From Caldilineaceae bacterium (GTDB lineage: Bacteria; Chloroflexota; Anaerolineae; Caldilineales; Caldilineaceae): a stretch of DNA of 64,000 nucleotides. Positions 53,470-62,392 of the stretch are shown one piece after another. The stretch lies in assembly GCA_022827195.1 (NCBI GenBank), contig JAJDTL010000040.1, forward strand, positions 62,001 through 126,000, given 5' to 3'. The notes under the pieces were generated by a model. It worked only from the letters and a program-made list of their open reading frames with translations, searched no databases and had not been told where the DNA came from. Position 1 is the first letter of the stretch. Each line of letters opens with the position of its first letter. Position numbers and translations under genes: made by a program.

Positions 53470-55500
53470 ATGAGGAAGACCCTGACATACTTGCTGGTTA
53501 TGATCGCCGCGGTTGCGCTGCTGGCGGCGTGTGGGGCTCCGCAGGCCCCGGAAGCCGCGCCCGAGGCGCCGGCTGCAGAAGATTCCGGCGAGGCGATGCC
53601 TGCTGCCGCCGAGAGTTGTGTGGAATCGCAGGCGGCAGGTATGACCTTCTGCGAAGCGCCGATGCTGGCCGAGATGGTCGCCGCGGGCACGCTGCCCCCT
53701 GTTGACGAACGTCTGCCCGTCAATCCGAGTGTCGGCAACAAGCGCATTCCCGATTGGCAGGCAGTGATGGAGCGGGGCGCCTACGGCGGCACGCTGCGTC
53801 TGATCGACTTCGATGCCGGCACCATCGGCCACGACGCCGGCTGGATTTCGGCCGAACCGTGGGTCGAGACCGAGGACATCGCGCACGACTTCGCAACCAT
53901 GTCGGACAGCATCTTCACGTTGGAGATCAGCGAGGACGACACGGAGTTCACCTTCCATATGCGCGAGGGCATGAAGTTCTCGGACGGCTCCGCCTTCACG
54001 ACCGAGGATGTCCAGTTCTTCTGGGACAACATCCTGCACAACGAGACGCTGACCCCGGTTATCGGCACGCGCTGGCGCACCGGCAACGCGTCGACCGGCA
54101 ACGTGGGCGTGCTTGAAGTAATTGACGACTACACCTTCAAGATCTCCTACGACGGGCCATACGGCGGATGGCCCGGCCTGTTCACCTACGGCAGCGGCCC
54201 GCACCGCTTCGTCGACAGCGACTATCTGAAGAAGATCCACGGCGATTTCGCCGACCCGGACGAGCTGGCCGCTCTGCTTGATGAGCACGGATTCGAGGAG
54301 GGCGAGTGGAACCGGCTCTACGGTCTGTACACGAACGGCAACCGCCAGCATGAGACAGGCCTGCCCTCGCTCAGCCCCTACGTGCTGACCGAGATGGGCG
54401 AGACGCTGGCCATTATGGAGCGCAACCCCTACTACTGGAAAGTAGACGAGTGGGGCCAGCAGCTTCCTTACATCGACCGGCTTGAGATCTCGATCGTGCC
54501 CGACGTCAGCGCGGCCACGTTGAAGGTTATCGCCGGTGAGGTGGACATGGTCCGCCGCGGCGTCAACCCCGCCGACATGGCGCTCTACGTCCAGCATGCC
54601 GATGAGCAGGGCTACGAAGTGATCGTGCTCGATATGCACGCCTCCACCGGCGAGGTCTACCTCAACATGACCTACGCCGATGAGGGCTGGCAGGAGGTCG
54701 TCAACAACGTTGAGTTCCGCAAGGCGCTCTCCTTCGCAGTTGACCGCGAGACGATAATCGATGCCGTCTATTCCGGTCTGGCCGAGCCGCCGCAGACAAT
54801 GGACCCGACAACCGACGTCGCTCAGGCCGAGGCGATTCTGGACTCGCTGGGCCTGGACCAGCGCGACGATGACGGCTGCCGCCTGACCCCGAGCGGACTC
54901 CCGATCGAAATCCAGTTTAACTTCACCCCGTTCACGGGCGAGTCCCTCCCGACCGCCGAAATCGTGGCCGAGAACTGGAAGGACATCGGCATCTGCACAA
55001 CCGTGAAGCAGCTGGAGCAGAACCTGTTTCTGACCCAGGCCGGCGCCAACGAGACACAGGCGATGGTCTGGTGGGCCCACTACCCGCGCTGGCCGTGGCA
55101 TGAGTCCAACGACTACGTCGGCCAGGCCTGGCAGCGTCACTACGCTCCCTTGTGGATGGCGTGGTACGACTGGAACCTGGGCGGCGGCAAGGAAGCGTCC
55201 GACAACCCGGACGAGTCCGATCCGCTGGTCGTGGGCGTAGAGCCGCCGCAGTCCTACAAGGACCTGCGTTCGCTTCAGGTCGATCTGTTCGCGACCTCGA
55301 ATCCGGCCGATCATGAGAGGATTTGGGCCGATATGATCGCGATCTTCCGCGACAACTACTTCTGGATCTCAGCGGCCGACCCTCTGCAGAATCCGCTGAT
55401 CGTTAACGATGGTCTTGGCAACGTGGCCAAGAGGGGCTTCCACATCCAGTCCGCTAATGAGGCGGAGTTCTACTACTGGATTGATGAGAGCCGCCGCTGA
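53470..55500 (+). CDS. ABC transporter substrate-binding lipoprotein (family 5, Opp/Dpp-type)
   Basis: A 676-residue extracellular solute-binding protein of family 5, which binds peptides, nickel, opines or oligosaccharides. A lipoprotein signal ends LLAACG with Cys21, followed by an Ala/Pro/Glu-rich linker to about residue 50. Family features are the FTFHMREGMKFSDGSAFT segment near 157-174, a GPYGGWPG loop, YVLTEMGETLAIMERNPYYW near 305-324 and FRKALSFAVDRETIIDAVYS near 417-436. AAAGGAG precedes the ATG. It is first in an operon with two permeases and two ATPases. Its place in a sugar-acid island suggests oligosaccharide uptake rather than peptides. Confidence 0.93.
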   Translation: MRKTLTYLLVMIAAVALLAACGAPQAPEAAPEAPAAEDSGEAMPAAAESCVESQAAGMTFCEAPMLAEMVAAGTLPPVDERLPVNPSVGNKRIPDWQAVMERGAYGGTLRLIDFDAGTIGHDAGWISAEPWVETEDIAHDFATMSDSIFTLEISEDDTEFTFHMREGMKFSDGSAFTTEDVQFFWDNILHNETLTPVIGTRWRTGNASTGNVGVLEVIDDYTFKISYDGPYGGWPGLFTYGSGPHRFVDSDYLKKIHGDFADPDELAALLDEHGFEEGEWNRLYGLYTNGNRQHETGLPSLSPYVLTEMGETLAIMERNPYYWKVDEWGQQLPYIDRLEISIVPDVSAATLKVIAGEVDMVRRGVNPADMALYVQHADEQGYEVIVLDMHASTGEVYLNMTYADEGWQEVVNNVEFRKALSFAVDRETIIDAVYSGLAEPPQTMDPTTDVAQAEAILDSLGLDQRDDDGCRLTPSGLPIEIQFNFTPFTGESLPTAEIVAENWKDIGICTTVKQLEQNLFLTQAGANETQAMVWWAHYPRWPWHESNDYVGQAWQRHYAPLWMAWYDWNLGGGKEASDNPDESDPLVVGVEPPQSYKDLRSLQVDLFATSNPADHERIWADMIAIFRDNYFWISAADPLQNPLIVNDGLGNVAKRGFHIQSANEAEFYYWIDESRR

Positions 55501-55513
55501 TCGGATGTAACAA

Positions 55514-55548
55514 GGGAGAAGGAGTGGGGCGTCCCGCTCCTTTCTCCC
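55514..55548 (+). other. Strong intercistronic hairpin after the binding-protein gene
   Basis: AGGAGTGGG (55520-55528) pairs with CCCGCTCCT (55533-55541) over a 4-base loop, extended by GGGAGA (55514-55519) with TCTCCC (55543-55548) around one bulged T. It ends in TTTCG, a weak T run. It would protect the binding-protein mRNA and reduce read-through into the permease genes. Confidence 0.62.
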
Positions 55549-55590
55549 TTTCGCTCAAATCTCCCCGCTCTCGCCTAGGAAACGGCAACC

Positions 55591-56589
55591 ATGCTTGCAC
55601 AGTTCATCGGCCGGCGAATAGTGCTGCTGATTCCGCTCCTTTTGGTCGTTTCCATTGTCTCATTTGTTCTTATTCAACTTCCCCCCGGCGACATCCTGAA
55701 TATGGAGATGCTGCGCCTGCGCTCCGCAGGCACGCAGATCTCCGAAGAGCAGGTCGAAGCTCTGCGCCAGCTCTATGGGCTGGACAAGTCGCTGCCGGAG
55801 CAGTACTGGCTCTGGATTACCAACATTCTGCTTGAGGGCAATTTTGGTACATCTTTCACCTACGTAAAGCCGGTCAGCGAAATCCTGGCTGCACGCGTTC
55901 CGTTGACGGCAGTCGTCTCGCTTCTGACCGCCCTCTTTGTCTGGCTGATGGCAGTGCCGATCGGCGTCTACTCGGCCACCAATCAGTACTCGATCTTCGA
56001 CTATTTCTGGACCTTTGTCTCCTTTATCGGCATTGCGACGCCCGGCTTTCTGCTGGCGCTCGTCTTCCTCTGGATCGCTTTCGTCCAGTTTGGCATTTCC
56101 GCCATCGGCCTCTTTTCGCAGGAGTATGAGGCCGCGCCCTGGAGCTGGGCGAAGATCGTCAACATGCTGCAACACATCTGGGTCCCGATCGTCATCATCG
56201 GCATGGCCAGCACGGCCGGGATGATGCGGACGATGCGCGGCATGATGTTGGACGAGCTGAACAAACAGTACGTCATCACCGCCCGCTCCAAGGGCTTGAC
56301 CGAGACGCGGCTGCTGGTCAAATACCCGGTGCGAACATCGCTCAACCCGACCATCAGCACGATCGGATGGATGCTGCCCGGCATTATTTCAGGAGAGGCA
56401 CTCGTCTCGATGGTGCTGAACATCCCCACCACTGGGCCTGTCCTCTTGCAAGCCCTGTTGAACCAGGACATGTACTTGGCCGGCAGCATCGTCTTTGTTC
56501 TCAGTGTTCTCACTGTGATCGGCACGCTGCTATCCGACATTCTCCTGGTCTGGCTGGACCCGCGCATTCGCTATGAAGGGGTTTCCTGA
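55591..56589 (+). CDS. ABC transporter permease (OppB/DppB-type)
   Basis: A 332-residue inner-membrane permease with six helices. The first segment (GRRIVLLIPLLLVVSIVSFVLIQLPPGD) is characteristic of DppB/OppB, and the EAAxxxG-type loop is in ITARSKGLTETRLLVKYPVRTSLNP near 229-253. It pairs with the OppC-type permease, whose ATG overlaps this stop (TGATG). AGGA lies about 11 bases before the ATG. Confidence 0.94.
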   Translation: MLAQFIGRRIVLLIPLLLVVSIVSFVLIQLPPGDILNMEMLRLRSAGTQISEEQVEALRQLYGLDKSLPEQYWLWITNILLEGNFGTSFTYVKPVSEILAARVPLTAVVSLLTALFVWLMAVPIGVYSATNQYSIFDYFWTFVSFIGIATPGFLLALVFLWIAFVQFGISAIGLFSQEYEAAPWSWAKIVNMLQHIWVPIVIIGMASTAGMMRTMRGMMLDELNKQYVITARSKGLTETRLLVKYPVRTSLNPTISTIGWMLPGIISGEALVSMVLNIPTTGPVLLQALLNQDMYLAGSIVFVLSVLTVIGTLLSDILLVWLDPRIRYEGVS

Positions 56590-57746
56590 TGAGTGAAAGC
56601 GTTGCGCGTGCCGCGCAGCCGGCAGCCGACGAAACAGTTGGCGCCGACCTGCCCGATCGCGAGAAGCAGGCACTCTATACGGCATCGCAGTCGCAGTTGA
56701 TCTGGCGTAGATTCAAGCGCCACCGGCTGGCGCAGTTCGCAGTCTTCGTGCTCGCGCTCTTCTATCTGATGGCCGCTTTCGCCGAATTTCTCGCCCCTTA
56801 CGAGCCCGGCCGCGATTTCAAGGGTTTCGTCTATGCGCCTCCGGCCAAGATCCATCTCTTCGACGATGATGGCTTTGCCGGACCCTTCGTTTACGGATTG
56901 AAAGGAGGCCGCGACGAAAGCTACCAACGTGTCTTCGAGGAAGTGAAGGACGAGGTCTATCCCTTGCGTTTCTTCGTGCGCGGCGACCCTTACGAGCTGT
57001 GGGGCCTTTTCGAGACCGACCGCCACCTGTTCGGCACTGGCGAAGAGGGGCAGATCTTCCTGTTTGGCACCGACCGGCTAGGGCGCGACCTCTTTTCGCG
57101 GATACTTTACGGCACGCGCATATCGCTCACGATCGGGTTGGTCGGCGTCTTCCTCAGTTTCGCTCTTGGCCTCATCTTCGGCGGCGTCTCCGGCTATTTC
57201 GGCGGCACGATCGATGAGGTGATCCAGCGCATGATCGACATGCTGGTCTCGATCCCGCAGCTGCCGCTGTGGATGACGCTGGCCGCGGCCGTTCCCAGGG
57301 ACTGGAACTCGATTCAGACCTATTTCGCCATTACGATCGTGCTCTCAATCGTGGGCTGGGCCGGGCTGGCACGGACCGTGCGGGGCCGGCTGCTTTCGCT
57401 GCGCGAGGAGGACTTTACCATCGCGGCGCGCGTTTCGGGCGTGGGCGAATGGCGCATTATTACCAAGCATCTGCTGCCTCTATTCGCGAGCTACATCATT
57501 GTCGCCGTCACCCTTGCCGTTCCCGGCATGATCATCGGCGAGACCAGTCTGAGTTTTATCGGGCTCGGCATACAGCCGCCCGCAGTCAGCTGGGGCACGC
57601 TATTGCAGGAAGCGCAGATGATTACGAGCGTAGCCCTCCATCCCTGGCTGCTGATCCCCGCACTCTTCGTAATCGTGACCGTGCTGATGTTCAATTTCCT
57701 GGGCGACGGGCTGCGCGACGCCGCCGACCCGTATTCGATCACATGA
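56589..57746 (+). CDS. ABC transporter permease (OppC/DppC-type)
   Basis: A 385-residue permease, longer than the usual 300. A ~45-residue N-terminal tail is followed by the first helix (LAQFAVFVLALFYLMAAFAEF), then an ~110-residue extracytoplasmic insertion (PGRDFKGFVYAPPAK ... FLFGTDRLGRDLFSR) also seen in a subset of sugar-type Opp permeases, and the standard core with loop ISGV-like ARVSGVGEWRIITKHLLP near 282. Its start overlaps the OppB stop by one base. A 625-base gap follows before the ATPase genes. Confidence 0.93.
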   Translation: MSESVARAAQPAADETVGADLPDREKQALYTASQSQLIWRRFKRHRLAQFAVFVLALFYLMAAFAEFLAPYEPGRDFKGFVYAPPAKIHLFDDDGFAGPFVYGLKGGRDESYQRVFEEVKDEVYPLRFFVRGDPYELWGLFETDRHLFGTGEEGQIFLFGTDRLGRDLFSRILYGTRISLTIGLVGVFLSFALGLIFGGVSGYFGGTIDEVIQRMIDMLVSIPQLPLWMTLAAAVPRDWNSIQTYFAITIVLSIVGWAGLARTVRGRLLSLREEDFTIAARVSGVGEWRIITKHLLPLFASYIIVAVTLAVPGMIIGETSLSFIGLGIQPPAVSWGTLLQEAQMITSVALHPWLLIPALFVIVTVLMFNFLGDGLRDAADPYSIT

Positions 57747-58371
57747 GCTGAATCTCCAATGAAACACGGAGGTTTTGCCCAACGGCTGCATCGGCGGATC
57801 GACCACAAATCCGGGCTTCCCCTGTTCTGATAGGCCGTCGATTGAATCGCCCCCTTTGCGATGCCAAAAACGAGTAACCGGGACTGACCAATTGTACGAG
57901 AACGCGTTCAGGACCGCTCCGACCAAGCGACGCTGTCAACATCATGCAAAACTGCCCAACCGAACCGGCCCTGATGGCGTCAAAAGCAAAAACCCGGAAA
58001 AGCTGCTACACTGTAAGTATCATGAAATTCCAACCGCTGAATTGTGTCCGAAATTCGCCCGAAATACCGCCATTTCCGGCGCCGGGCACGCCTCGCCGAA
58101 AAAAAATTATGGCGCGACATTTAGGGACATTTGGGGACATATGTCCCACTATGACGCCAAAATGAGTGGATTTCGATACAATAGGCCAAGGGCGGCGGAA
58201 ACCTCCATGTCAGATTCACGAACCTTCATTTTTTGGGGCCGGCGGCCGCACCAAGCAGGATCGAATTTGCTAGGTGAGAAAACTGAAACTTTCGGTTTCA
58301 AAAAGGCAATCGTTTAGTTGCAAATATCTGGCCCGGCGAAACGAATTGAGCTGGGCGACACCAATCTCGCC
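57747..58371. other. Long gap inside the Opp-type gene set
   Basis: A 625-base, AT-richer stretch between permease and ATPase genes with no convincing gene on either strand. It holds an A8 tract at about 58099-58106, the phased GACAT repeats and palindrome (58116-58147), a TACAAT box near 58173-58178, and a small GAAAC/GTTTC hairpin near 58280-58300. The ATPase genes may thus have their own promoter. Confidence 0.4.
58116..58147 (+). repeat. 10-base-phased GACAT repeats ending in a perfect palindrome
   Basis: GACAT occurs at 58116, 58126 and 58136, exactly one helical turn apart, within a repeated 10-base unit of the form GACATTTRGG. The last unit becomes the perfect palindrome GGGACATATGTCCC (58134-58147). 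It lies about 225 bases upstream of the ATPase gene start. The layout resembles a tandem operator array. Confidence 0.55.
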
Positions 58372-59412
58372 ATGAACCAGGATGCCCTGCTGGAAATAAA
58401 GAACCTGAAAACGCACTTCCATCTGCAGGAAGGTATCGTGCGCGCGGTCGACGGCGTGTGGCTGGAGATCGAACGCGGGCGGACCCTGGGCATCATCGGC
58501 GAAAGCGGCTGCGGCAAATCGGTTACCGCGCACTCGATCCTGCGGCTCGTGCCTTCACCGCCCGGGAACATTGTCGACGGTGAAATCCTTTTGCACCGCC
58601 GCGAAAACGGTCAAAACACAAGCCGGCAGGAGGAGGAGACCGATCTGGCGCGTCTCGACCCGCGCGGCGCCGAGATTCGCGCCATCCGCGGCGCGGAAAT
58701 CAGTATGGTCTTCCAGGAGCCGATGACGTCGTTCGGCCCCATGCACACGATCGGCAACCAGATCATGGAGAGCATCCTGCTCCATCAGGAGGACGTTGAC
58801 TCGGACGAGGCACGCGAACTTGCAATCGAGAACCTGAGGCGAGTGGGCATCCCGCGGCCCGGGCAAATAGTAGATGCCTATCCGCACCAGCTGAGCGGCG
58901 GTATGAGGCAACGCGCCATGATCGCCATGGCCCTCTCCTGCTCGCCGCGGCTCCTGATCGCAGATGAGCCGACGACTGCGCTCGACGTCACGATCCAGGC
59001 GCAGATCCTTGAGCTGCTGACGACCCTCCAGGAAGAGTTCGGCATGGCGATCATCTTCATCACCCACAACTTGGGCGTGATCGCCGAGGTCGCCGATGAA
59101 GTGGCGGTCATGTACCTGGGGCGCATCGTCGAGCAGGCCGGCGTCATCGAGTTGTTCGACAACCCGCAGCATCCCTATACGCAGGGGCTGCTGGACTCCA
59201 TTCCCCACATCGACGACGAGAAACTGCCCCGACTGCGCGCCATCGAGGGCGTCGTGCCCGATCCCTATCAGATTCCCAGCGGCTGCGCTTTCAGCGACCG
59301 CTGTCCCAGCTTTATGCCGGGCACCTGCGACAAAGCAATGCCCGACCTGGCCGCGACAGGTGAGGGTCACCTGGTTCGCTGTTTTCTCTATTCTGAGGCC
59401 GAGGAGGGGTGA
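58372..59412 (+). CDS. ABC transporter ATP-binding protein (OppD/DppD-type)
   Basis: A 346-residue ATPase. Walker A GESGCGKS is at residues 43-50, LSGGMRQRAMIAMAL at 174-188, Walker B LLIADEPTTALD at 194-205, and the C-terminal oligopeptide-transporter Cys motif CAFSDRCPSFMPGTC near 308-322 is present. About 20 extra polar residues (near 77-95) are inserted after the first strands. ATG 58372 fits the family; a TTG at 58318 would add 18 residues. It works with the OppF-type ATPase 49 bases downstream to drive the permease pair. Confidence 0.94.
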   Translation: MNQDALLEIKNLKTHFHLQEGIVRAVDGVWLEIERGRTLGIIGESGCGKSVTAHSILRLVPSPPGNIVDGEILLHRRENGQNTSRQEEETDLARLDPRGAEIRAIRGAEISMVFQEPMTSFGPMHTIGNQIMESILLHQEDVDSDEARELAIENLRRVGIPRPGQIVDAYPHQLSGGMRQRAMIAMALSCSPRLLIADEPTTALDVTIQAQILELLTTLQEEFGMAIIFITHNLGVIAEVADEVAVMYLGRIVEQAGVIELFDNPQHPYTQGLLDSIPHIDDEKLPRLRAIEGVVPDPYQIPSGCAFSDRCPSFMPGTCDKAMPDLAATGEGHLVRCFLYSEAEEG

Positions 59413-59461
59413 AATCGTGCATGTTCGCCGCCTGCGCGCGAACTGCTGACCGAGGTTGCCG

Positions 59462-60496
59462 ATGGCAGAAGAATCCGAGCTGCTGCTCGAAGTCAATGAC
59501 CTCAAAATGCACTTCCCGATCCAGAAAGGTCTTCTGCGTCGCACGACCGGCTACGTCAAGGCGGTCGACGGTGTAAGCCTTTCGATAAAGAAGGGGGAGA
59601 CGCTCGGCCTGGTAGGTGAGAGTGGATGCGGTAAGACGACGACCGGGCGCTGTATCGTGCGCGTTTACCAGCCGACCGACGGCGAAATCATCTTCTATGA
59701 TGAAGGCGACGCGGTCCTTCTCAACCGGCTGGAGAGACAGGAGCTGAAAGCGTTTCGCAGAAATATGCAGATGATCTTTCAGGACCCCTTTTCATCGTTG
59801 AATCCGCGCATGACAGTGCTGGAGCTGGTCGGCGAGCCGCTTCTGGCGCACGGCATCGCCCGCGGGCAGGAGCTGGAAGACCGCGTCGCCGCGATGGTGG
59901 CCGCGGTCGGCCTGCGCGTGGAGCATCTGCCGCGCTATCCGCACAGCTTCAGCGGCGGCCAGCGCCAGCGGATCGGCATCGCCCGCGCCCTGGTGCAGCG
60001 CCCCAAGCTGGTCGTTTGCGACGAACCGGTCTCGGCGCTGGATGTTTCGGTCCAGTCCCAGGTCGTCAATCTCTTACAGGACCTACAGACCGACCTGGAT
60101 TTGACCTACCTATTCGTCGCGCACGACATGAGCGTCGTGCGGCAGATCAGCAACCGGATCGCGGTGATGTATGTCGGAAAACTTGTGGAAGTGGCGGAAT
60201 CGGAGGAGCTGCTGCGCAATCCTAAGCATCCGTACAGCGAGACTTTGCTTTCGGCGGTGCCGCGGCCCAATCCGCATCACGCTATGCAGCGCCTGAACTT
60301 GGAAGGCGAACCGGCGGACCCGGCGAACGCGCCGTCCGGGTGCGTCTTCCACCCGCGCTGCCGCTACATGGAGGACGTCTGCACGACCGACGTGCCGGAG
60401 CTGACTGAGCTGAGTCCGGGCCACCACGTTGCCTGTCATTTTGCCGACCAGCTGGACCTGCAGGGCATCGCTTACGCGGAATCGGGACAGTCCTGA
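59462..60496 (+). CDS. ABC transporter ATP-binding protein (OppF/DppF-type)
   Basis: A 344-residue ATPase, the second of the pair. Walker A GESGCGKTT is at residues 52-60, the signature FSGGQRQRIGIARAL near 163-177, Walker B LVVCDEPVSALD near 182-193, and the C-terminal CVFHPRCRYMEDVC Cys motif near 296-309. ATG 59462 is chosen, with GAGG about eight bases upstream. The BKACE gene starts 43 bases after its stop, so the transporter and catabolic genes look co-transcribed. Confidence 0.94.
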   Translation: MAEESELLLEVNDLKMHFPIQKGLLRRTTGYVKAVDGVSLSIKKGETLGLVGESGCGKTTTGRCIVRVYQPTDGEIIFYDEGDAVLLNRLERQELKAFRRNMQMIFQDPFSSLNPRMTVLELVGEPLLAHGIARGQELEDRVAAMVAAVGLRVEHLPRYPHSFSGGQRQRIGIARALVQRPKLVVCDEPVSALDVSVQSQVVNLLQDLQTDLDLTYLFVAHDMSVVRQISNRIAVMYVGKLVEVAESEELLRNPKHPYSETLLSAVPRPNPHHAMQRLNLEGEPADPANAPSGCVFHPRCRYMEDVCTTDVPELTELSPGHHVACHFADQLDLQGIAYAESGQS

Positions 60497-60539
60497 GCAC
60501 GAACGTAGTTTCCATGCAAGACGAAACGAAAGGAAGATC

Positions 60540-61463
60540 ATGGCAAAACTGGTAATCACTGTGACGACCGATTCGGCCGGGTCCTATCCGCGCAATCCGT
60601 ACCTCACGCATTGCAGCGACACGAAAGGGGTCGCGGAGGAGTACATTCGTGCGATGAACGCCGGCGCCACCGTCGTCCATACGCACGGCAAATACGTCTC
60701 CGATCCGGTCATTCAGCCGGATGGCAAGCAACTCTCGATTCCCGATTTGGAGGGATGGCGAGACATTACCGACCGTGTCCGGGACGCAGGCGAACCCATC
60801 GTGCAGTTTGGGCTGGCGAGCATGCGCCTGGAGCAGAAGCTGGAGTTGTGGCGGGAGCTCAGGCCGGACATGAGCTCGATCAATTTCAACTCCCATGACG
60901 AGTATTTTCAGCCGGACCCCGACTATCCGCCGACGCCGATATACTCGATTCACCCGATTCCGGAACTCAGAATGTACTCCAGCCTGGCCAAGAAGCATGG
61001 CGTCAAACAGGAGATCGAGTGCTTCAACACGGGGGCGTACTGGGCCATCGGAAAGATTCGTGGCGGCGACTTCTGGACGGAGGACGGCGTACGCGAGTTC
61101 GAGAAGGACCTGCTGCCCGAACCGCTGTGGCTGACGCTCTTCTTCGGCTGGGCCGGTCAGGGATGGACGCCGCCGACGCCCAAGGCGCTGCAGTACATGG
61201 TGGACAATCTGCCCCCGCGTGCCAACTTCAGCATGAGCTGCATGGACCCGCCCAACTACTGGTCGATGGTGGCCCACACGATTGCGATCGGAGGCCACGT
61301 GCGCATCGGCATGGAAGACTGCCCCTTCATCGAGGACGGCGTCTATGCCAAGACCAACGCGGAGCTGGTGGAAAAGGCGGTACGCATCGCCCGTGAAATC
61401 GGCAGGGAGATCGCTTCGCCGGCGGAGGCGCGCGAGATCGTCGGCCTGCCCCCAGTCCAGTAA
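60540..61463 (+). CDS. BKACE-family beta-keto acid cleavage enzyme (DUF849)
   Basis: A 307-residue (beta/alpha)8 Zn enzyme of the BKACE family. Members condense a 3-keto acid with acetyl-CoA and split it into acetoacetate and an acyl-CoA. The N-terminal strand KLVITVTTDSAG and the metal motif VVHTHGKY (His47 and His49) fit, as do SSINFNSHDEYF near 118-129 and the C-terminal HVRIGMEDCPFIEDG loop with the catalytic Glu. ATG 60540 has GGAAG upstream. It sits between Opp ATPase genes and a sugar isomerase gene, so its keto acid substrate is probably sugar-derived. The substrate is not assignable by eye. Confidence 0.87.
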   Translation: MAKLVITVTTDSAGSYPRNPYLTHCSDTKGVAEEYIRAMNAGATVVHTHGKYVSDPVIQPDGKQLSIPDLEGWRDITDRVRDAGEPIVQFGLASMRLEQKLELWRELRPDMSSINFNSHDEYFQPDPDYPPTPIYSIHPIPELRMYSSLAKKHGVKQEIECFNTGAYWAIGKIRGGDFWTEDGVREFEKDLLPEPLWLTLFFGWAGQGWTPPTPKALQYMVDNLPPRANFSMSCMDPPNYWSMVAHTIAIGGHVRIGMEDCPFIEDGVYAKTNAELVEKAVRIAREIGREIASPAEAREIVGLPPVQ

Positions 61464-61474
61464 GCGGAGGTAGC

Positions 61475-62323
61475 ATGAAGGGACTGAGCTGCAACTCTGG
61501 CCTGCTGCACGAGTACAGCGTCGAGCAGGCGATGGACATCCTGGCAGAACACGGCTACCAGGCCATCGACATCAGCCTTGAGCTGGCACCGCCATTCATT
61601 CCGCCGCCCAAGCCGCATATGAGCTCGGCGGCGGATGCCGGCCGGCGGCGCGCAGTGCGCAGCTACGCGCAGCAGGCGGGCATCGCCATCGGTGCGCTGA
61701 ACGCGCACACGAATGTGATCCACGGCGAGCCCGCTGTGCGGCGCGAGAACGTCGAGTTCATTCGCGGCGCGCTCCACCTGGCCGCCGATATGGAGGTCCC
61801 CTACGTGATAAGCGGGTGCGGCGTGAAGCTGTTCTACGGCTGGGAGAGCACCTACTGGGAGTGGTGCCTGGAGGCGATGCGCGACCTGGCGGCGGAGGCC
61901 GAGAGGCTTGGCGTCATGATCCTGATCGAGGCGGCCAGTCCCTATGGGTCGCTGGTCCACAGTTTGGCCCGGTTGCAGCGGCTTCTCAGCACGGAAGGGC
62001 TTGAAACGCTCGCTGTCCTTTTCGACCCGGCCCACTATCATGTGCGCGGCGATTCCGTTCTGGACGCCTATTTGGCACTGGGCGACAAGGTGAAGCACAT
62101 GCACGCCAAGGACGCCCGCGGCGATCGCGAGAACTTCGGTTTTCCGCCGCTTGGCGATGGCGACGTCGATTTCAAAGGGCTGATCAGGGCCATGGTCGCG
62201 AACGGATTCGACGGTTACATATCGGTCGAGTACGAGGCGATGGCCTGGGGCTATCCCGACAATCCGAGGCAGGTCTTGACCGATGGCAAGGCGTTCGTGG
62301 AGGGCATTCTCGCAGAGGATTGA
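61475..62323 (+). CDS. Sugar phosphate isomerase/epimerase-like TIM-barrel protein
   Basis: A 282-residue AP-endonuclease-2/xylose-isomerase-like TIM barrel. It starts LSCNSGLLHEYSVEQAMDIL and contains the metal-ligand pattern of the family: Glu in VMILIEAASPYGS near 150, Asp-His in VLFDPAHYHVRGD near 187, KHMHAKDA near 209 and the last Glu in YISVEYEAMAWG near 249. GGAGG lies before the ATG, 11 bases after the BKACE stop. It probably isomerises or epimerises a keto sugar or sugar acid. Family members include 3-keto-glycoside epimerases and hydroxypyruvate isomerase. Confidence 0.88.
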   Translation: MKGLSCNSGLLHEYSVEQAMDILAEHGYQAIDISLELAPPFIPPPKPHMSSAADAGRRRAVRSYAQQAGIAIGALNAHTNVIHGEPAVRRENVEFIRGALHLAADMEVPYVISGCGVKLFYGWESTYWEWCLEAMRDLAAEAERLGVMILIEAASPYGSLVHSLARLQRLLSTEGLETLAVLFDPAHYHVRGDSVLDAYLALGDKVKHMHAKDARGDRENFGFPPLGDGDVDFKGLIRAMVANGFDGYISVEYEAMAWGYPDNPRQVLTDGKAFVEGILAED

Positions 62324-62392
62324 CGCGATACAATTACCCGGTCGCGCAGAAAAGACAACTCTGCTTGCTGCGTGGGATCAGGAGGCATTCCA

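Noticed and set aside
53449..55314. 621-codon open frame antisense to the Opp binding-protein gene
   Set aside because: Val/His/Arg-rich shadow without motifs. The sense strand has a lipobox, ribosome site and family motifs.
57775..58317. 180-codon plus-strand frame in the Opp operon gap
   Set aside because: No ribosome site, no family motifs, and atypical composition; it spans repeats and an A tract.
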